NCBI RefSeq assembly: GCF_025999835.1
Contig: NZ_AP025628.1
Location: forward strand, 3,410,001-3,474,000
DNA length: 64,000 nt
DNA from: Caldinitratiruptor microaerophilus
GTDB lineage: Bacteria > Bacillota > Sulfobacillia > Symbiobacteriales > ZC4RG38
Reading direction: 5' to 3'
The notes under the pieces were generated by a model, which was not told the origin of the DNA, did no database searches, and saw nothing but the letters and a program-made list of their open reading frames with translations. Positions 41,519 through 50,236 of this stretch are shown in pieces. Each line of letters opens with the position of its first letter. Position 1 is the first letter of the stretch. Both the position numbers and the translations under genes were made by a program.

Positions 41519-42721
41519 CTAGGCGATCCGCTCGACCACCGTGGCGATCCCCTGCCCGACCCCGATGCACATCGTGGCCAGGCCGTACCGGCCCCGGCGG
41601 CGGCCGAGTTCGTGCACGAGGGTCGTCAGGATGCGGGCGCCGCTGCAGCCGAGCGGGTGCCCCAGGGCGATGGCGCCGCCGTTCACGTTCACCTTGTCCA
41701 GGTCGAGCTCCAGGTCCCGCACGCAGGCCAGGACCTGGGCGGCGAAGGCCTCGTTCAGCTCCACGAGGTCCAGGTCGGCCACGGTGAGCCCCGCCCGGGC
41801 GAGGGCCTTGCGGGTCGCGGGCACGGGCCCCACGCCCATGTAGGCCGGGTCGACGCCCGCAACAGCGGTGGCCACCACCCGCGCCCTCGGCCGCAGGCCG
41901 AGGGCGCGGGCCTTCTCCTCGGACATCAGGAGCAGGGCGGCCGCCCCGTCGTTGATCCCGCTCGAGTTCCCGGCCGTGACCGTGCCGCCCTCCCGGAAGG
42001 CCGGCTTCAGGCGGGCCAGCTTCTCCAGGGTGGTGTCGGGCCGGGGGTGCTCGTCGGCCTCGACCAGGACGGTCTCGCCCTTCGGGCCGGGCACCGGCAC
42101 GGGGACGATCTCGTCCCGGAACTTCCCCTCCCGGACGGCGGCCGCGCAGCGCTGCTGGCTGAGGAGCGCGTAGCGGTCCTGCTCCTCCCGGGTGATCCCC
42201 CACTTCTCTGCCACGTTCTCGGCCGTCTCGCCCATGCTGTACGGGTGGTACATGGCGGCGAGGCGCGGGTTCACGAAGCGCCAGCCGATCGTCGTGTCGT
42301 AGATCTCCGTCTGGCGGGCGAAGGCCGCCGGCGCCTTCGGCAGGACGAAGGGGGCCCGGGTCATGGACTCGACCCCGCCGGCGATGAAGATCTCGCCCTC
42401 TCCGGCCCGGATCGCCCGCACTGCGTCGTTCACGGCCTCGAGGCCCGAGCCGCAAAGGCGGTTGACGGTCGCGCCGGCCACCGTGACCGGCAGCCCCGCC
42501 AGGAGGAGCGCCATCCGGGCGACGTTCCGGTTGTCCTCCCCCGCCTGGTTGGCGCAACCCAGGTAGACGTCCTCGATCTCCTCGGGCCGCACGGCCGGGT
42601 TGCGGTCCAGCAGTGCCCGGATGACGACGGCCGCCAGGTCATCGGGCCGCACGTCCTTGAGCGCCCCGCCGTACCGGCCGATCGGCGTCCGCACGGCGTC
42701 GACGATCACGGCTTCAGGCAT
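41519..42721 (-). CDS. Acyl-CoA thiolase, beta-ketoadipyl/3-oxoacyl-CoA type (PaaJ/PcaF-like)
   Basis: 400 residues from ATG 42721 with AAGGAGGGG upstream. The acyl-enzyme Cys is in [18 protein letters not shown], the second Cys in [12 protein letters not shown], and the catalytic His in [37 protein letters not shown] resembles PaaJ/PcaF more than biosynthetic acetyl-CoA acetyltransferases. Its start overlaps the end of the hydroxyacyl-CoA dehydrogenase gene by 8 bp. It probably performs the last thiolytic step after PaaG- and PaaH-like enzymes; a general fatty-acid role is possible. Confidence 0.9.
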   Translation of the reverse strand: MPEAVIVDAVRTPIGRYGGALKDVRPDDLAAVVIRALLDRNPAVRPEEIEDVYLGCANQAGEDNRNVARMALLLAGLPVTVAGATVNRLCGSGLEAVNDAVRAIRAGEGEIFIAGGVESMTRAPFVLPKAPAAFARQTEIYDTTIGWRFVNPRLAAMYHPYSMGETAENVAEKWGITREEQDRYALLSQQRCAAAVREGKFRDEIVPVPVPGPKGETVLVEADEHPRPDTTLEKLARLKPAFREGGTVTAGNSSGINDGAAALLLMSEEKARALGLRPRARVVATAVAGVDPAYMGVGPVPATRKALARAGLTVADLDLVELNEAFAAQVLACVRDLELDLDKVNVNGGAIALGHPLGCSGARILTTLVHELGRRRGRYGLATMCIGVGQGIATVVERIA

Positions 42722-44537
42722 CGCGAGCCCCTCCTTCCGGTGTGGGTCGGACGATCGGCATCCCGCCGGCCGCCGCCCAGCGCCGCAGGAGCGGAGCGGG
42801 GCGGTAGCGGTCGGGGCCGAGGTCGGCGGCCAGGTGCTCGAGCACGGCCACCACCCGGGAGGGGCCCAGCCGCCGGGCGAGCGCCAGCGGACCCTCCGGC
42901 CAGTTCGCACCCAGGCGCATCGCCAGGTCCATGGCCCCGGCGGATGCCACCCCCTCCGCCAGGGCGAAGGCCGCCTCGTTGGCCAGGCAGGCGAGGATGC
43001 GGGCCGTCACGCCGGCGGCGCCGTCGGCCACGAAGACGGCCCGGTAGCCCAGGCGTTCCGCCAGGGCAGCCGCCCTCAGGGCGGCCGGGGGCAGGTCGGG
43101 GGCCGGCGCCGGACTTCCGGCCTCCCCCGGAGGGGCGTCCGCCGCCCACGGCAGCCCCGCCGGCTCGCCCGGCGGCGGCCAGGTGCCGGCCTGGACCGGC
43201 AGGATCAGCTCCAGCGCGTCCCCGGCGCCGTACGGAGGGAACCCGCCGAGGCCGGCGACCCGCCCGGGGTCGCGGCAGGCCGCGGCGATCTCGGTGGCCG
43301 TGACCGTCGCCGCCGCGGCCACCAGCGGGGCCTCCGGGGGCAGCAGGCGGTCGAGGGCCGCCGCCAGCGCCCGCCGCGCCCGCAAATCGAGCCACGTGAG
43401 GTCGAAGGCGGCCCCGGCCGTGCGGGCGACTGCCTCTGCCTGTCCGCTCAGCAGGAGGTCGGGCGGGGTCTCGGGACCGGGCGGGGCCACGACCTCGACG
43501 TGAAGGGCGTACCCCGCCCGTCCGGCCGCCCGGGCGAGGGGTTCGGCGTCGGCGGGGTCGGTGGCCAGGACGAGGAGGGGACCGGAGGGGCCTGGCCGGG
43601 CGGGGTCCGGATCGGGTGCGGCCGGCGCGGACCGGGCCGCGCCGGCATCGGGTCGGGGGGTGCCGCGTACCCCCTCGTAGCGGTAGAAGCCCGCCCCCGT
43701 CTTGCGGCCGAGGCGGCCGGCGTGGATCATCGCCGCCTGGATCGGGTGGGGGCGCAGGCGGGGCTCGCCGTGGAGCTGGTCATGGACGGACCGGCTCACG
43801 GCGTAGTTCACGTCGATCCCGATGAGGTCCATGAGCTCGAAGGGGCCCATGCGGAAGCCGGCCGCCCGGATCAGGCGGTCGATGTCCGCGGGGGCGGCCA
43901 CCCCCTCGCCGGCGAGGCGGAGCGCCTCCAGGTAGAAGGGGCGGGCCAGCCGGTTGACGATGAACCCCGGCCCGTCCCGGGCGATCACCGGCGTCTTCCC
44001 CAGGGCCCGCGCCAGGGCGAGGGCACGGGACAGGGTACGCGGGGACGTGTCCGGACCGGGGATGACCTCCACGAGCCGCATGGCCGGCACGGGGTTGAAG
44101 AAGTGGAGGCCCAGCGCGCGATCGGGCCGGCCGGTGGCCGCAGCCAGCCGGGCGATGGGGAGGGAGGAGGTGTTGCTGGCCACCACGGCGTCCGGGGAGA
44201 GTACGCCGCTCAGGTCGCGGAAGAAGCGCTCCTTCACGTCCGGGTCCTCCGGCACCGCCTCGACGACGAACGTGGCCGCGGCCAGCGCGCCCACCGTCCG
44301 GGCCGACTGCAACCGTGCCAGGGCCGCCCCGGGTTCCTCTCGCAGCAGGCCAGAAGCGGCGGCACGCCGCAGACCGTCGGCGATGCGCGCGGCCGCCCGC
44401 TCCAGGGCCCCGGGGGCGGGGTCGTGGAGGATCACCTGCAGCCCGGCCGCAAGCGCCACCTGGGCGATGCCGGCGCCCATCGTGCCGGCGCCGGCGACGC
44501 CCAGGACCTCGGCTGGGCGGGCATCGCTACGGACCAC
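42714..44537 (-). CDS. 3-hydroxyacyl-CoA dehydrogenase (PaaH-like), long form
   Basis: 607 residues from GTG 44537, chosen because GGGAG lies 10 bases upstream; TTG 44564 is an alternative. NAD-binding motif [20 protein letters not shown], then [15 protein letters not shown] with the catalytic His and [20 protein letters not shown] at the start of the first C-terminal domain (to about residue 290). About 200 Ala/Pro-rich residues follow, then a second dehydrogenase C-terminal-like domain at about 495-595 ([20 protein letters not shown]). Typical PaaH-like enzymes with two such domains have about 500 residues, so the linker is long. Overlaps the PaaG-like gene by 11 bp. Confidence 0.88.
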   Translation of the reverse strand: MVRSDARPAEVLGVAGAGTMGAGIAQVALAAGLQVILHDPAPGALERAAARIADGLRRAAASGLLREEPGAALARLQSARTVGALAAATFVVEAVPEDPDVKERFFRDLSGVLSPDAVVASNTSSLPIARLAAATGRPDRALGLHFFNPVPAMRLVEVIPGPDTSPRTLSRALALARALGKTPVIARDGPGFIVNRLARPFYLEALRLAGEGVAAPADIDRLIRAAGFRMGPFELMDLIGIDVNYAVSRSVHDQLHGEPRLRPHPIQAAMIHAGRLGRKTGAGFYRYEGVRGTPRPDAGAARSAPAAPDPDPARPGPSGPLLVLATDPADAEPLARAAGRAGYALHVEVVAPPGPETPPDLLLSGQAEAVARTAGAAFDLTWLDLRARRALAAALDRLLPPEAPLVAAAATVTATEIAAACRDPGRVAGLGGFPPYGAGDALELILPVQAGTWPPPGEPAGLPWAADAPPGEAGSPAPAPDLPPAALRAAALAERLGYRAVFVADGAAGVTARILACLANEAAFALAEGVASAGAMDLAMRLGANWPEGPLALARRLGPSRVVAVLEHLAADLGPDRYRPAPLLRRWAAAGGMPIVRPTPEGGARDA

Positions 44538-45297
44538 GGAACCGGGGCTCCCGCTTCTCGACAAATGCCCGGACCCCCTCCTGACCGTCGGCGGAACCGG
44601 CCGCCAGCCCCTGGAACCAGGCCTCGTGCTCCAGCTGCTCCTCTAGGGTGGCGTGCGCGGACCGCGCCAGGAGCTGCTTCATGTATCCGAGCGCCGCCGG
44701 GCCGCGGGCGAGGCGCTCGGCCCATTCTCGCCAGGCAGCGGGGAACTCGCCCTCCGGCGCCACCCGGTTGACCAGGCCGAGCGCCAGCGCCTGGTGGGCG
44801 TCGATCCGCTCGCTCAGGAAGAGCAGCTCGGCTGCCTTCCCGCTGCCGACCAGCCGGGGCAGGAAGAAGCTCATGCCGCTGTCCGCCACCAGTCCCACAC
44901 GCACGAAGGCCGTGGTGAAGCTCGCCCGCTCGGAGGCGACCCGCAGGTCGCACGCCAGGGCCAGGCTCATGCCCGCACCGGCGGCCACGCCGTTCACGGC
45001 GGCCAGCACCGGCTTGTCCAGGCGGCGGATGGCGAGGATCAGGGGGTTGTACCGCTCGCGCACCAGGTCGCCCACGGGGCCCTGCCCGATCTCCTCCAGG
45101 TCCTGCCCGGCGCAGAACGCCCGCCCGGCGCCGGTGAGGACCACCGTGCGCACGGCGGGGTCGTCGGCGGCCGCCTGCAGGGCGGCGCGGAGGTCGGCGT
45201 GCATCTGCCGGGTGAACCCGTTCAGGCGGTCCGGCCGGTTGAGGGTGATCACCGCGACGCCGCCGGATACTTCGTAGAGAACGGTCTCGTAGGTCAC
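44527..45297 (-). CDS. paaG: Enoyl-CoA hydratase/isomerase, PaaG-type
   Basis: 256-residue crotonase-fold enzyme. AFCAGQDLEEIGQG provides the first oxyanion-hole segment, and KPVLAAVNGVAAGAGMSLAL the second. FTTAFVRVGLVADSGMSFFL closely follows PaaG, with Asp in LVADSG taking the catalytic position. PaaG isomerises 1,2-epoxyphenylacetyl-CoA to oxepin-CoA in the phenylacetate pathway; no paaABCDE oxygenase genes lie in the window, so the assignment rests on similarity and on the adjacent PaaH- and PaaJ-like genes. Confidence 0.85.
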   Translation of the reverse strand: MTYETVLYEVSGGVAVITLNRPDRLNGFTRQMHADLRAALQAAADDPAVRTVVLTGAGRAFCAGQDLEEIGQGPVGDLVRERYNPLILAIRRLDKPVLAAVNGVAAGAGMSLALACDLRVASERASFTTAFVRVGLVADSGMSFFLPRLVGSGKAAELLFLSERIDAHQALALGLVNRVAPEGEFPAAWREWAERLARGPAALGYMKQLLARSAHATLEEQLEHEAWFQGLAAGSADGQEGVRAFVEKREPRFRGP

Positions 45298-45345
45298 GGG
45301 CGCTCTTCCCTCCGTCGGGCGGTGGGGTGTCCTGTCCGGCGGGGA

Positions 45346-45663
45346 TCAGCCGGCTGCCGCCGGCGGCCGCGCTCCGGGGCGCCGCCGGACGAGCATCCGC
45401 AGCGTGGCGACGGCGACCGTCTCGCCCCGCGGGTTCACGATCCGCTGCCCCACCACCCCGATGTCGTCGCCGGGGCCCCGCTCCTCCAGCCCCTCCGCCT
45501 CCAGTTCCCGGTGGATCGTGTCGCCGATGAAGACGGGCGCGGTGAACCGCACCCGGTCCATGCCGTAGAAGGCGACGAGCCGGTCGGGGGCGATGTGGAG
45601 GAGCCCGGTTCCTGCAACCCATCGCTCGCCCACGGCGTACTCCTCGAAGTACCGGTCCGGCAC
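45346..45663 (-). CDS. MaoC-like hotdog protein with an apparent internal deletion
   Basis: Only 105 residues against about 140-150 for the family. The N terminus MPDRYFEEYAVGERWVAGTG is the standard MaoC start. It then jumps to LLHIAPDRLVAFYGMDRVRF and TAPVFIGDTIHRELE, which belong to the second half of the domain. The missing middle normally carries the hydratase Asp/His motif (the GD..P.H region) and the hot-dog helix. The frame is intact and clustered with PaaG-like, PaaH-like and thiolase genes, so it may be a non-catalytic variant or an early pseudogene. ATG at 45663. Confidence 0.72.
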   Translation of the reverse strand: MPDRYFEEYAVGERWVAGTGLLHIAPDRLVAFYGMDRVRFTAPVFIGDTIHRELEAEGLEERGPGDDIGVVGQRIVNPRGETVAVATLRMLVRRRPGARPPAAAG

Positions 45664-45830
45664 GGCGCGCTCTTCCTTCTCCGGAGGCAGTCTATACTCT
45701 AGTTACACTCGTGAACGTACGGCACCTTCTCGGTCAGGACCGGTTGGCCAGGCGGTTCGAGCCGGGTGGCGCGGGTGCCCGCGTTCCGGGCATCCTACGG
45801 GACGGAAAGCCGGACGGGAGGTGATTTCCC

Positions 45831-46109
45831 GTGCCCGATCGGTTTTCTCCCGCCGACCTGGCGGGTCCCGGGGCCGCCGCGACGGATGCCCTCGGCTGGG
45901 GCGCGGCCACGGGCGCCGGTTACCGGCAGGGACCGGACGCCGACGGCGATCTGGCCCCGCTGCGGGAGGGCCTGCCACGGCCGGAGAGCTTCACCCACGA
46001 GGTGGCGCGCGAGATCGGGGTCGACCTGACCACCGCCGCCCGCCGGCTCCCGGCTGTCCGGCAGGCCGAGGCGGTGACCCACGGCCGCCGGTCCCGCCGC
46101 GACCGCTAG
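45831..46109 (+). CDS. Small hypothetical protein, possibly alpha/beta SASP-like
   Basis: 92 residues from GTG 45831 with a strong GGGAGGTGA site 7 bases upstream. The N-terminal half is Gly/Ala/Asp-rich; the second half reads SFTHEVAREIGVDLTTAARR, which resembles the KYEVASELGV motif at the start of alpha/beta-type small acid-soluble spore proteins. The second SASP motif (GGxMTKRMVxxAE) is not clear. The protein ends in Arg-rich HGRRSRRDR. If the relationship holds it would support an endospore former; on its own it is weak evidence. Confidence 0.55.
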   Translation: MPDRFSPADLAGPGAAATDALGWGAATGAGYRQGPDADGDLAPLREGLPRPESFTHEVAREIGVDLTTAARRLPAVRQAEAVTHGRRSRRDR

Positions 46110-46197
46110 GGCCGCCCCCGGGGGCCCGAAATGCAGGAAGGCTGCGCCCCCGCGGCGCAGCCTCCACATTCCTTCGCACTCCCTTCACAGTTTCCTG

Positions 46198-47550
46198 CTA
46201 CGCTGTGGGTGCTCCATGCGCGCCCGCCGCCGGTAGAACGAGCGTGAACTCCGCCCCCTCGCCCGGGCGGCTCCGAACCTCGATCCGGCCTCCGTGCGCC
46301 TCGGCGAGGGCGCGGGCGATGGCCAGCCCGAGTCCGGCGCCGCCCTCCTGACCTTCGCCCCGGGCGGCCTTGCCCCGGTACAGCCGCTCGAAGAGGTGCG
46401 GCAGGTCTTCCGGGGCGATGCCCGGGCCGGTGTCCCGCACGGCGATCCGGGCCTCGCCGGCCTGCTGCCGGGCTTCGAGCCACACCGTACCGCCCGCCGG
46501 CGTGTAGCGCTGGGCGTTGGCGAGGAGGTTGACGAGGATCTGGGTGGCGCGGTCGGGGTCGACCCGGACCCACAGCGCCTCAAGTGGGGGCCTGTAGTGG
46601 AAGGCGATCCCCTTCTGACCGAAGAGCGGCTCGTACCCGGCTGCCAGGGGGTCGAGGAGGGAGCGCAACGGGATCTCCTCGAGGCGGAGGTGCAGCGCCT
46701 CGCCCTCGGCTTCGGCCAGGGCGCCGAGCTGATCGACCAGCCCCACCAGGCGCATCACCTCGCGGTGGACGAGGCCGAGCCGCTCCGGGGTCGGTTCCCA
46801 CACCCCGTCCTGGAGCGCCTCCAGGTGGCTGCGGACGACGGCGAGGGGCGTGCGCAGCTCGTGGGCGACGTCCCGGGTCATCCGGCGGAGGTACGCCTCG
46901 TGGCGCTCCAGAGATCCGGCCAGGGCGTTCAGGGCCTGGCCGAGCGCGTCCAGCTCGGCGACGGCCTGCGGGGGCACCCGGGTATCCCAGCTTCCCGCCT
47001 GCATGCGCCGCGCCACCCGGGTCATGGCCGCCAGGGGCCGGCCCAGTTCCCGGCCGACGAAGAGCGTCACTCCCAGGGCGATCCCCGCGCCGACCAGCAG
47101 GGCGCCCAGGAGCGCCTGCCGGACGCCCTGCCGCAGGTGCGCCTCCCGCTCGGTGGCGATGCCCCCAGGCGGCACGGCGGCGACCAGGGTGGCGACCGTC
47201 CGTCCGCCGGCCACGACAGGCACCTCCACGGTCTCTGCCGGGGCCGCGACCGCCGGTCCCTGCTGCCACAGGACATCGCCCGCCGGGGACCGGATCGCCA
47301 GCGTGAGCCCCTCCGACAGGCCCCACGAGCCCAGGGCGCCCATGAGCTCCGCCGGCCACCCGGTCCCGGGCCGGTAGCCGGCGGCGAGGACCGCCGCCAT
47401 GCGGCCGGCGCGGTCCCGCAGGGTGTCGGCGAGGTAAAGGGCGATGTGGCGTTCGAGGAGAAGCCCGCTCAGGACCCCGGCAGCGATCAGCGCCCCGGCG
47501 GCCGGCAGGGCGAAGGCCAGGGCCAGCCGGGACCGTAGACTACGAAGCAC
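46198..47550 (-). CDS. Sensor histidine kinase, HAMP/HisKA type
   Basis: 450 residues from GTG 47550. Two helices (about residues 10-32 and 150-172) enclose an extracytoplasmic sensor of about 115 residues. A HAMP domain (GRPLAAMTRVARRMQAGSWD) leads to the H-box MTRDVAHELRTPLAVVRSHL. The ATPase domain has N-box LVNLLANAQRYTPAGG, DTGPGIAPEDLPHLFERLYR and GAGLGLAIARAL. BaeS/PhoR-type architecture; the signal is unknown. The start overlaps the response regulator gene by 11 bp. Confidence 0.92.
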   Translation of the reverse strand: MLRSLRSRLALAFALPAAGALIAAGVLSGLLLERHIALYLADTLRDRAGRMAAVLAAGYRPGTGWPAELMGALGSWGLSEGLTLAIRSPAGDVLWQQGPAVAAPAETVEVPVVAGGRTVATLVAAVPPGGIATEREAHLRQGVRQALLGALLVGAGIALGVTLFVGRELGRPLAAMTRVARRMQAGSWDTRVPPQAVAELDALGQALNALAGSLERHEAYLRRMTRDVAHELRTPLAVVRSHLEALQDGVWEPTPERLGLVHREVMRLVGLVDQLGALAEAEGEALHLRLEEIPLRSLLDPLAAGYEPLFGQKGIAFHYRPPLEALWVRVDPDRATQILVNLLANAQRYTPAGGTVWLEARQQAGEARIAVRDTGPGIAPEDLPHLFERLYRGKAARGEGQEGGAGLGLAIARALAEAHGGRIEVRSRPGEGAEFTLVLPAAGAHGAPTA

Positions 47551-48247
47551 CGGGCGTGCCCCCGAACTTGTAGCCCGTGCCCCAGACGGTCAGGATGAAC
47601 TCCGGCGACTTCGGGTCCGCCTCGATCTTGGCCCGTAGCTTGCGGATGTGGGCGTCGATCGTCCGCTCGTCGCCCGTGTAGTCGAGCCCCCGCAAGCGGG
47701 CGATGAGGTCCTCCCGGGTCCAGACCCGTCCCGGATGCCGGGCCAGCGTGACCAGCAGGTCCATCTCGGTGCGGGTGAGCGCCACCGGCTCGCCGCGGAC
47801 CGTGACCTCCCGGCGAACCGTGTCGATCACCAGGGCGCCGCCGCCGAAGCTCATCCGGTCGACGAGGGGCGCGGCCCCTCCCTGCGCCCGACGCAGGATC
47901 GCCCGGACCCGGGCCGCCAGCTCCCGCGGGCTGAAGGGCTTGGTGACGTAGTCGTCGGCGCCCAGGGCGAGACCCTCGACGATCTCGTCCTGCCCCGTCC
48001 GGGCGGTGAGCATCAGGATCGGGACGTCGCTCTGGCGGCGCAGCTCCTTGCAGACCTCCTCCCCGGCGATGTCCGGGAGCATGAGGTCCAGGATCACCAG
48101 GTCCGGCTTCCAGCGGGCGAACGTGATGAGCGCCTGGCTGCCGCTCGGGGCGGTTTCCACGGCAAACCCCTCGCGCTCGAGGTAGGCCCGGACCACGTCG
48201 AGGATGGCAGGCTCGTCGTCGACGACCAGGATCCGCTTCCCCTGCAC
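47540..48247 (-). CDS. OmpR/PhoB-family response regulator
   Basis: 235 residues from GTG 48247, after GGAAGGGAG. Receiver domain (ILVVDDEPAILDVVRAYLER, phosphoacceptor Asp in PDLVILDLMLPD, Lys in YVTKPFSPRE) followed by a winged-helix DNA-binding domain (LTRTEMDLLVTLARHPGRVW, ERTIDAHIRKLRAKIE, VWGTGYKF). A longer frame upstream to 48505 has no domain content. Forms a two-component system with the overlapping kinase. It is divergent from the PCYCGC gene, which it may control. Confidence 0.92.
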   Translation of the reverse strand: MQGKRILVVDDEPAILDVVRAYLEREGFAVETAPSGSQALITFARWKPDLVILDLMLPDIAGEEVCKELRRQSDVPILMLTARTGQDEIVEGLALGADDYVTKPFSPRELAARVRAILRRAQGGAAPLVDRMSFGGGALVIDTVRREVTVRGEPVALTRTEMDLLVTLARHPGRVWTREDLIARLRGLDYTGDERTIDAHIRKLRAKIEADPKSPEFILTVWGTGYKFGGTPGAS

Positions 48248-48444
48248 CAACGCCGGCTCCCTTCCGGACGCCGGCCCCGGCCTGCCGGCCGGGCATGGGC
48301 GGCGTCCCCCCATGAATGTACGCGCCCGGGCCAGGGCCTGTCCACCCGGGCAGGGTACCGAGTCAAAGGGAGGAGGTTCTCCGCGGCCGGACGAAGCGTT
48401 CTGCCGGCGTGGCGCCCCCGGGACGCGGGGAGGGAGGAGCTCGA

Positions 48445-48993
48445 ATGCGCAGCAGGACGAGGGACGGAAGGAACCGGGCGGGACGGCTCCGCCCGGGTAC
48501 GGCACGGATCGCCGGCGGTCTGGCAGCGGCGGCGCTGATCGCGCTCGGAGCGGCTGTCGCGCGGGGTCGCGTGGGCGGTGGGAATCCGGGCACTCCGACC
48601 GGTGCGGCCGGCGCGGCCGGTCCGGGACGCGCCGCCGTTTCCGTGCCGCCGGAGCCGGCGTGGCTCGCCCAGGTGCCGGACTCCATCCGGGTGCTGTACC
48701 GTTGGGCGCTCGCCAACCGGGACACGCTCCAGTACATCCCCTGCTACTGCGGCTGCGGTGACCGGCAGCACGGCTACCACAAGAGCAACGCGGACTGCTA
48801 CGGTCAGGTGCGGGGAGGCCGGTTCGTCCACGACCCGCACGCCGCCGGCTGCGGGGTGTGCCTGAACATCACGGCGCAGACCATCCGCATGCAGGCGGAG
48901 GGACGGTCCCTGGCCGAGATCCGCAGGGCCATCGACGAGCAGTACGCCGGCGGCGGCGTCCCGCCGACGCCCACGCCGCTGCCGCCGGCCTGA
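48445..48993 (+). CDS. PCYCGC-motif protein (membrane-anchored)
   Basis: 182 residues from ATG 48445, preceded by GGGAGGAG. A signal-anchor (IAGGLAAAALIALGAAVARG) is followed by a Gly/Ala linker and the family motif YIPCYCGCGDRQHGYHKSNADC, shortened here as IPCYCGCGDRQHGYHK. Downstream AGCGVCLNITAQTIRM gives two further cysteines. This is the PF13798 (PCYCGC) family, found mostly in Bacillota as lipoproteins or anchored proteins; the five or six cysteines and His could bind metal or heme, but function is unproven. No lipobox Cys is visible here. A Pro-rich tail ends the protein. Confidence 0.85.
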   Translation: MRSRTRDGRNRAGRLRPGTARIAGGLAAAALIALGAAVARGRVGGGNPGTPTGAAGAAGPGRAAVSVPPEPAWLAQVPDSIRVLYRWALANRDTLQYIPCYCGCGDRQHGYHKSNADCYGQVRGGRFVHDPHAAGCGVCLNITAQTIRMQAEGRSLAEIRRAIDEQYAGGGVPPTPTPLPPA

Positions 48994-49000
48994 TCCGGCC

Positions 49001-50236
49001 CTACACCTTCGGCCGCGGCCGCACCAGCCGGGCGATCGCCTCCCGGGCCCAGGTGACGAAGGCCGGCTCGGCGGCGCCGGCCGCCACGCTGGGGGGAGCG
49101 GCCGCGGCAGGTACCTGCACCGGCCGGCGCTGCAGCGTCATCACCAGCACCCAGGTCATCACGACGGCAGCCAGCAGCAGGCCGCCCGCGAACAGGAGGA
49201 AGGGGCCTGTCTGGAAGGCGACCGGCAGGGTCTCGACCTCCAGGATTCCAGCCAGGGCCGCTTCCCGCAGCCAGAGGCGCTGGACCGCGGTCAGGGCGAG
49301 GGCCGGGACCAATAGGGCCAGCGCCCCGAGCCCGGCAGGGAGGGGGTCGGGCCCTAGCTGGGCCACGACCAGCAGCACGGCGGCCAGCACGGTGAGCGCC
49401 AGCCACACCCGGAGCACGACTCCCCACGGGCCGGACAGCCCGATGGCGGCGATCCCCGCGTCCAGGCCCGGCGCCGCTCCACCGGCGCCCAGGAGCGCGA
49501 GGAGCCGTGCGCCGGCGAGCACCTGCCCGGCGAGGCCGGCCAGCCCCCAGCGGCCGCCGTACCGTGCCGCCGCGGCGGTGAACTCCCGCCCGGCCTCGCC
49601 CCACCGGCGCTGGTAGCCCGCCAGGAGGACCACCAGCACGCCGGCCAGGCCCAGGGCGCCAGTGAAGAAGTACAGGAAGCGCAGGACGGTGGCGGCGTCC
49701 CGTCCCAGGTAGAAGCTCTGCCGCGCCGGGCTGCCGGCGATCGCCGGCCACAGCGCCGGCTGTTCGATCAGCCGCACGTGGCTGGTGAACTGGTACCCCA
49801 CCCAGCCGATGAGAAGGAAGCTCCCCAGGCCGATCGCCAGCCGCCACCGGCCGATCCGGTCCCCCCACAGCGCGTTCGCGTACAGGCCGTAGTACGCGAG
49901 GAGCAGGGCCGGGATCACGGAGAGCCACGGCCAGGCCACGAGGACCGACGTGGCGAAGAACGCCTGCCCGTACAGCACCTGCAGGAACAGGAGCGGCACG
50001 ATCCCGAAGGTGATCGCCACGCCCATGACGCCGGGGAGAACGGACCACAGGCGCCGGGCCAGGCGCGCGTGGAACTCGCTCCGTCTCCCCAGCGCCTCCG
50101 TGACGATCGTGATGAGGGAGCCCCCCAGGAGGCCGTACATCGGCAGGGCGTGGAGGAACCAGCCCAGGACCAGGAGGAACTGCAGGAGCCCGACGGGCCC
50201 CGGCAACGGAATCGGGTCGGGGGCGGGGATGATCAC
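49001..50236 (-). CDS. Polytopic membrane partner of the cytochrome bd-like subunit
   Basis: 411 residues from GTG 50236, overlapping the upstream gene by 4 bp (GTGA). About nine to ten transmembrane helices, beginning VGLLQFLLVLGWFLHALPMY. Histidines at the ends of helices 1 and in FTSHVRLIEQPALWPAIAGS could be heme ligands. The N-terminal helix pattern resembles a CydA-like subunit rather than classical CydB. No CxxCH. I cannot assign a named family with confidence; operon position and joint translation argue that it forms a complex with the cytochrome c-fused protein. Confidence 0.75.
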   Translation of the reverse strand: MIIPAPDPIPLPGPVGLLQFLLVLGWFLHALPMYGLLGGSLITIVTEALGRRSEFHARLARRLWSVLPGVMGVAITFGIVPLLFLQVLYGQAFFATSVLVAWPWLSVIPALLLAYYGLYANALWGDRIGRWRLAIGLGSFLLIGWVGYQFTSHVRLIEQPALWPAIAGSPARQSFYLGRDAATVLRFLYFFTGALGLAGVLVVLLAGYQRRWGEAGREFTAAAARYGGRWGLAGLAGQVLAGARLLALLGAGGAAPGLDAGIAAIGLSGPWGVVLRVWLALTVLAAVLLVVAQLGPDPLPAGLGALALLVPALALTAVQRLWLREAALAGILEVETLPVAFQTGPFLLFAGGLLLAAVVMTWVLVMTLQRRPVQVPAAAAPPSVAAGAAEPAFVTWAREAIARLVRPRPKV

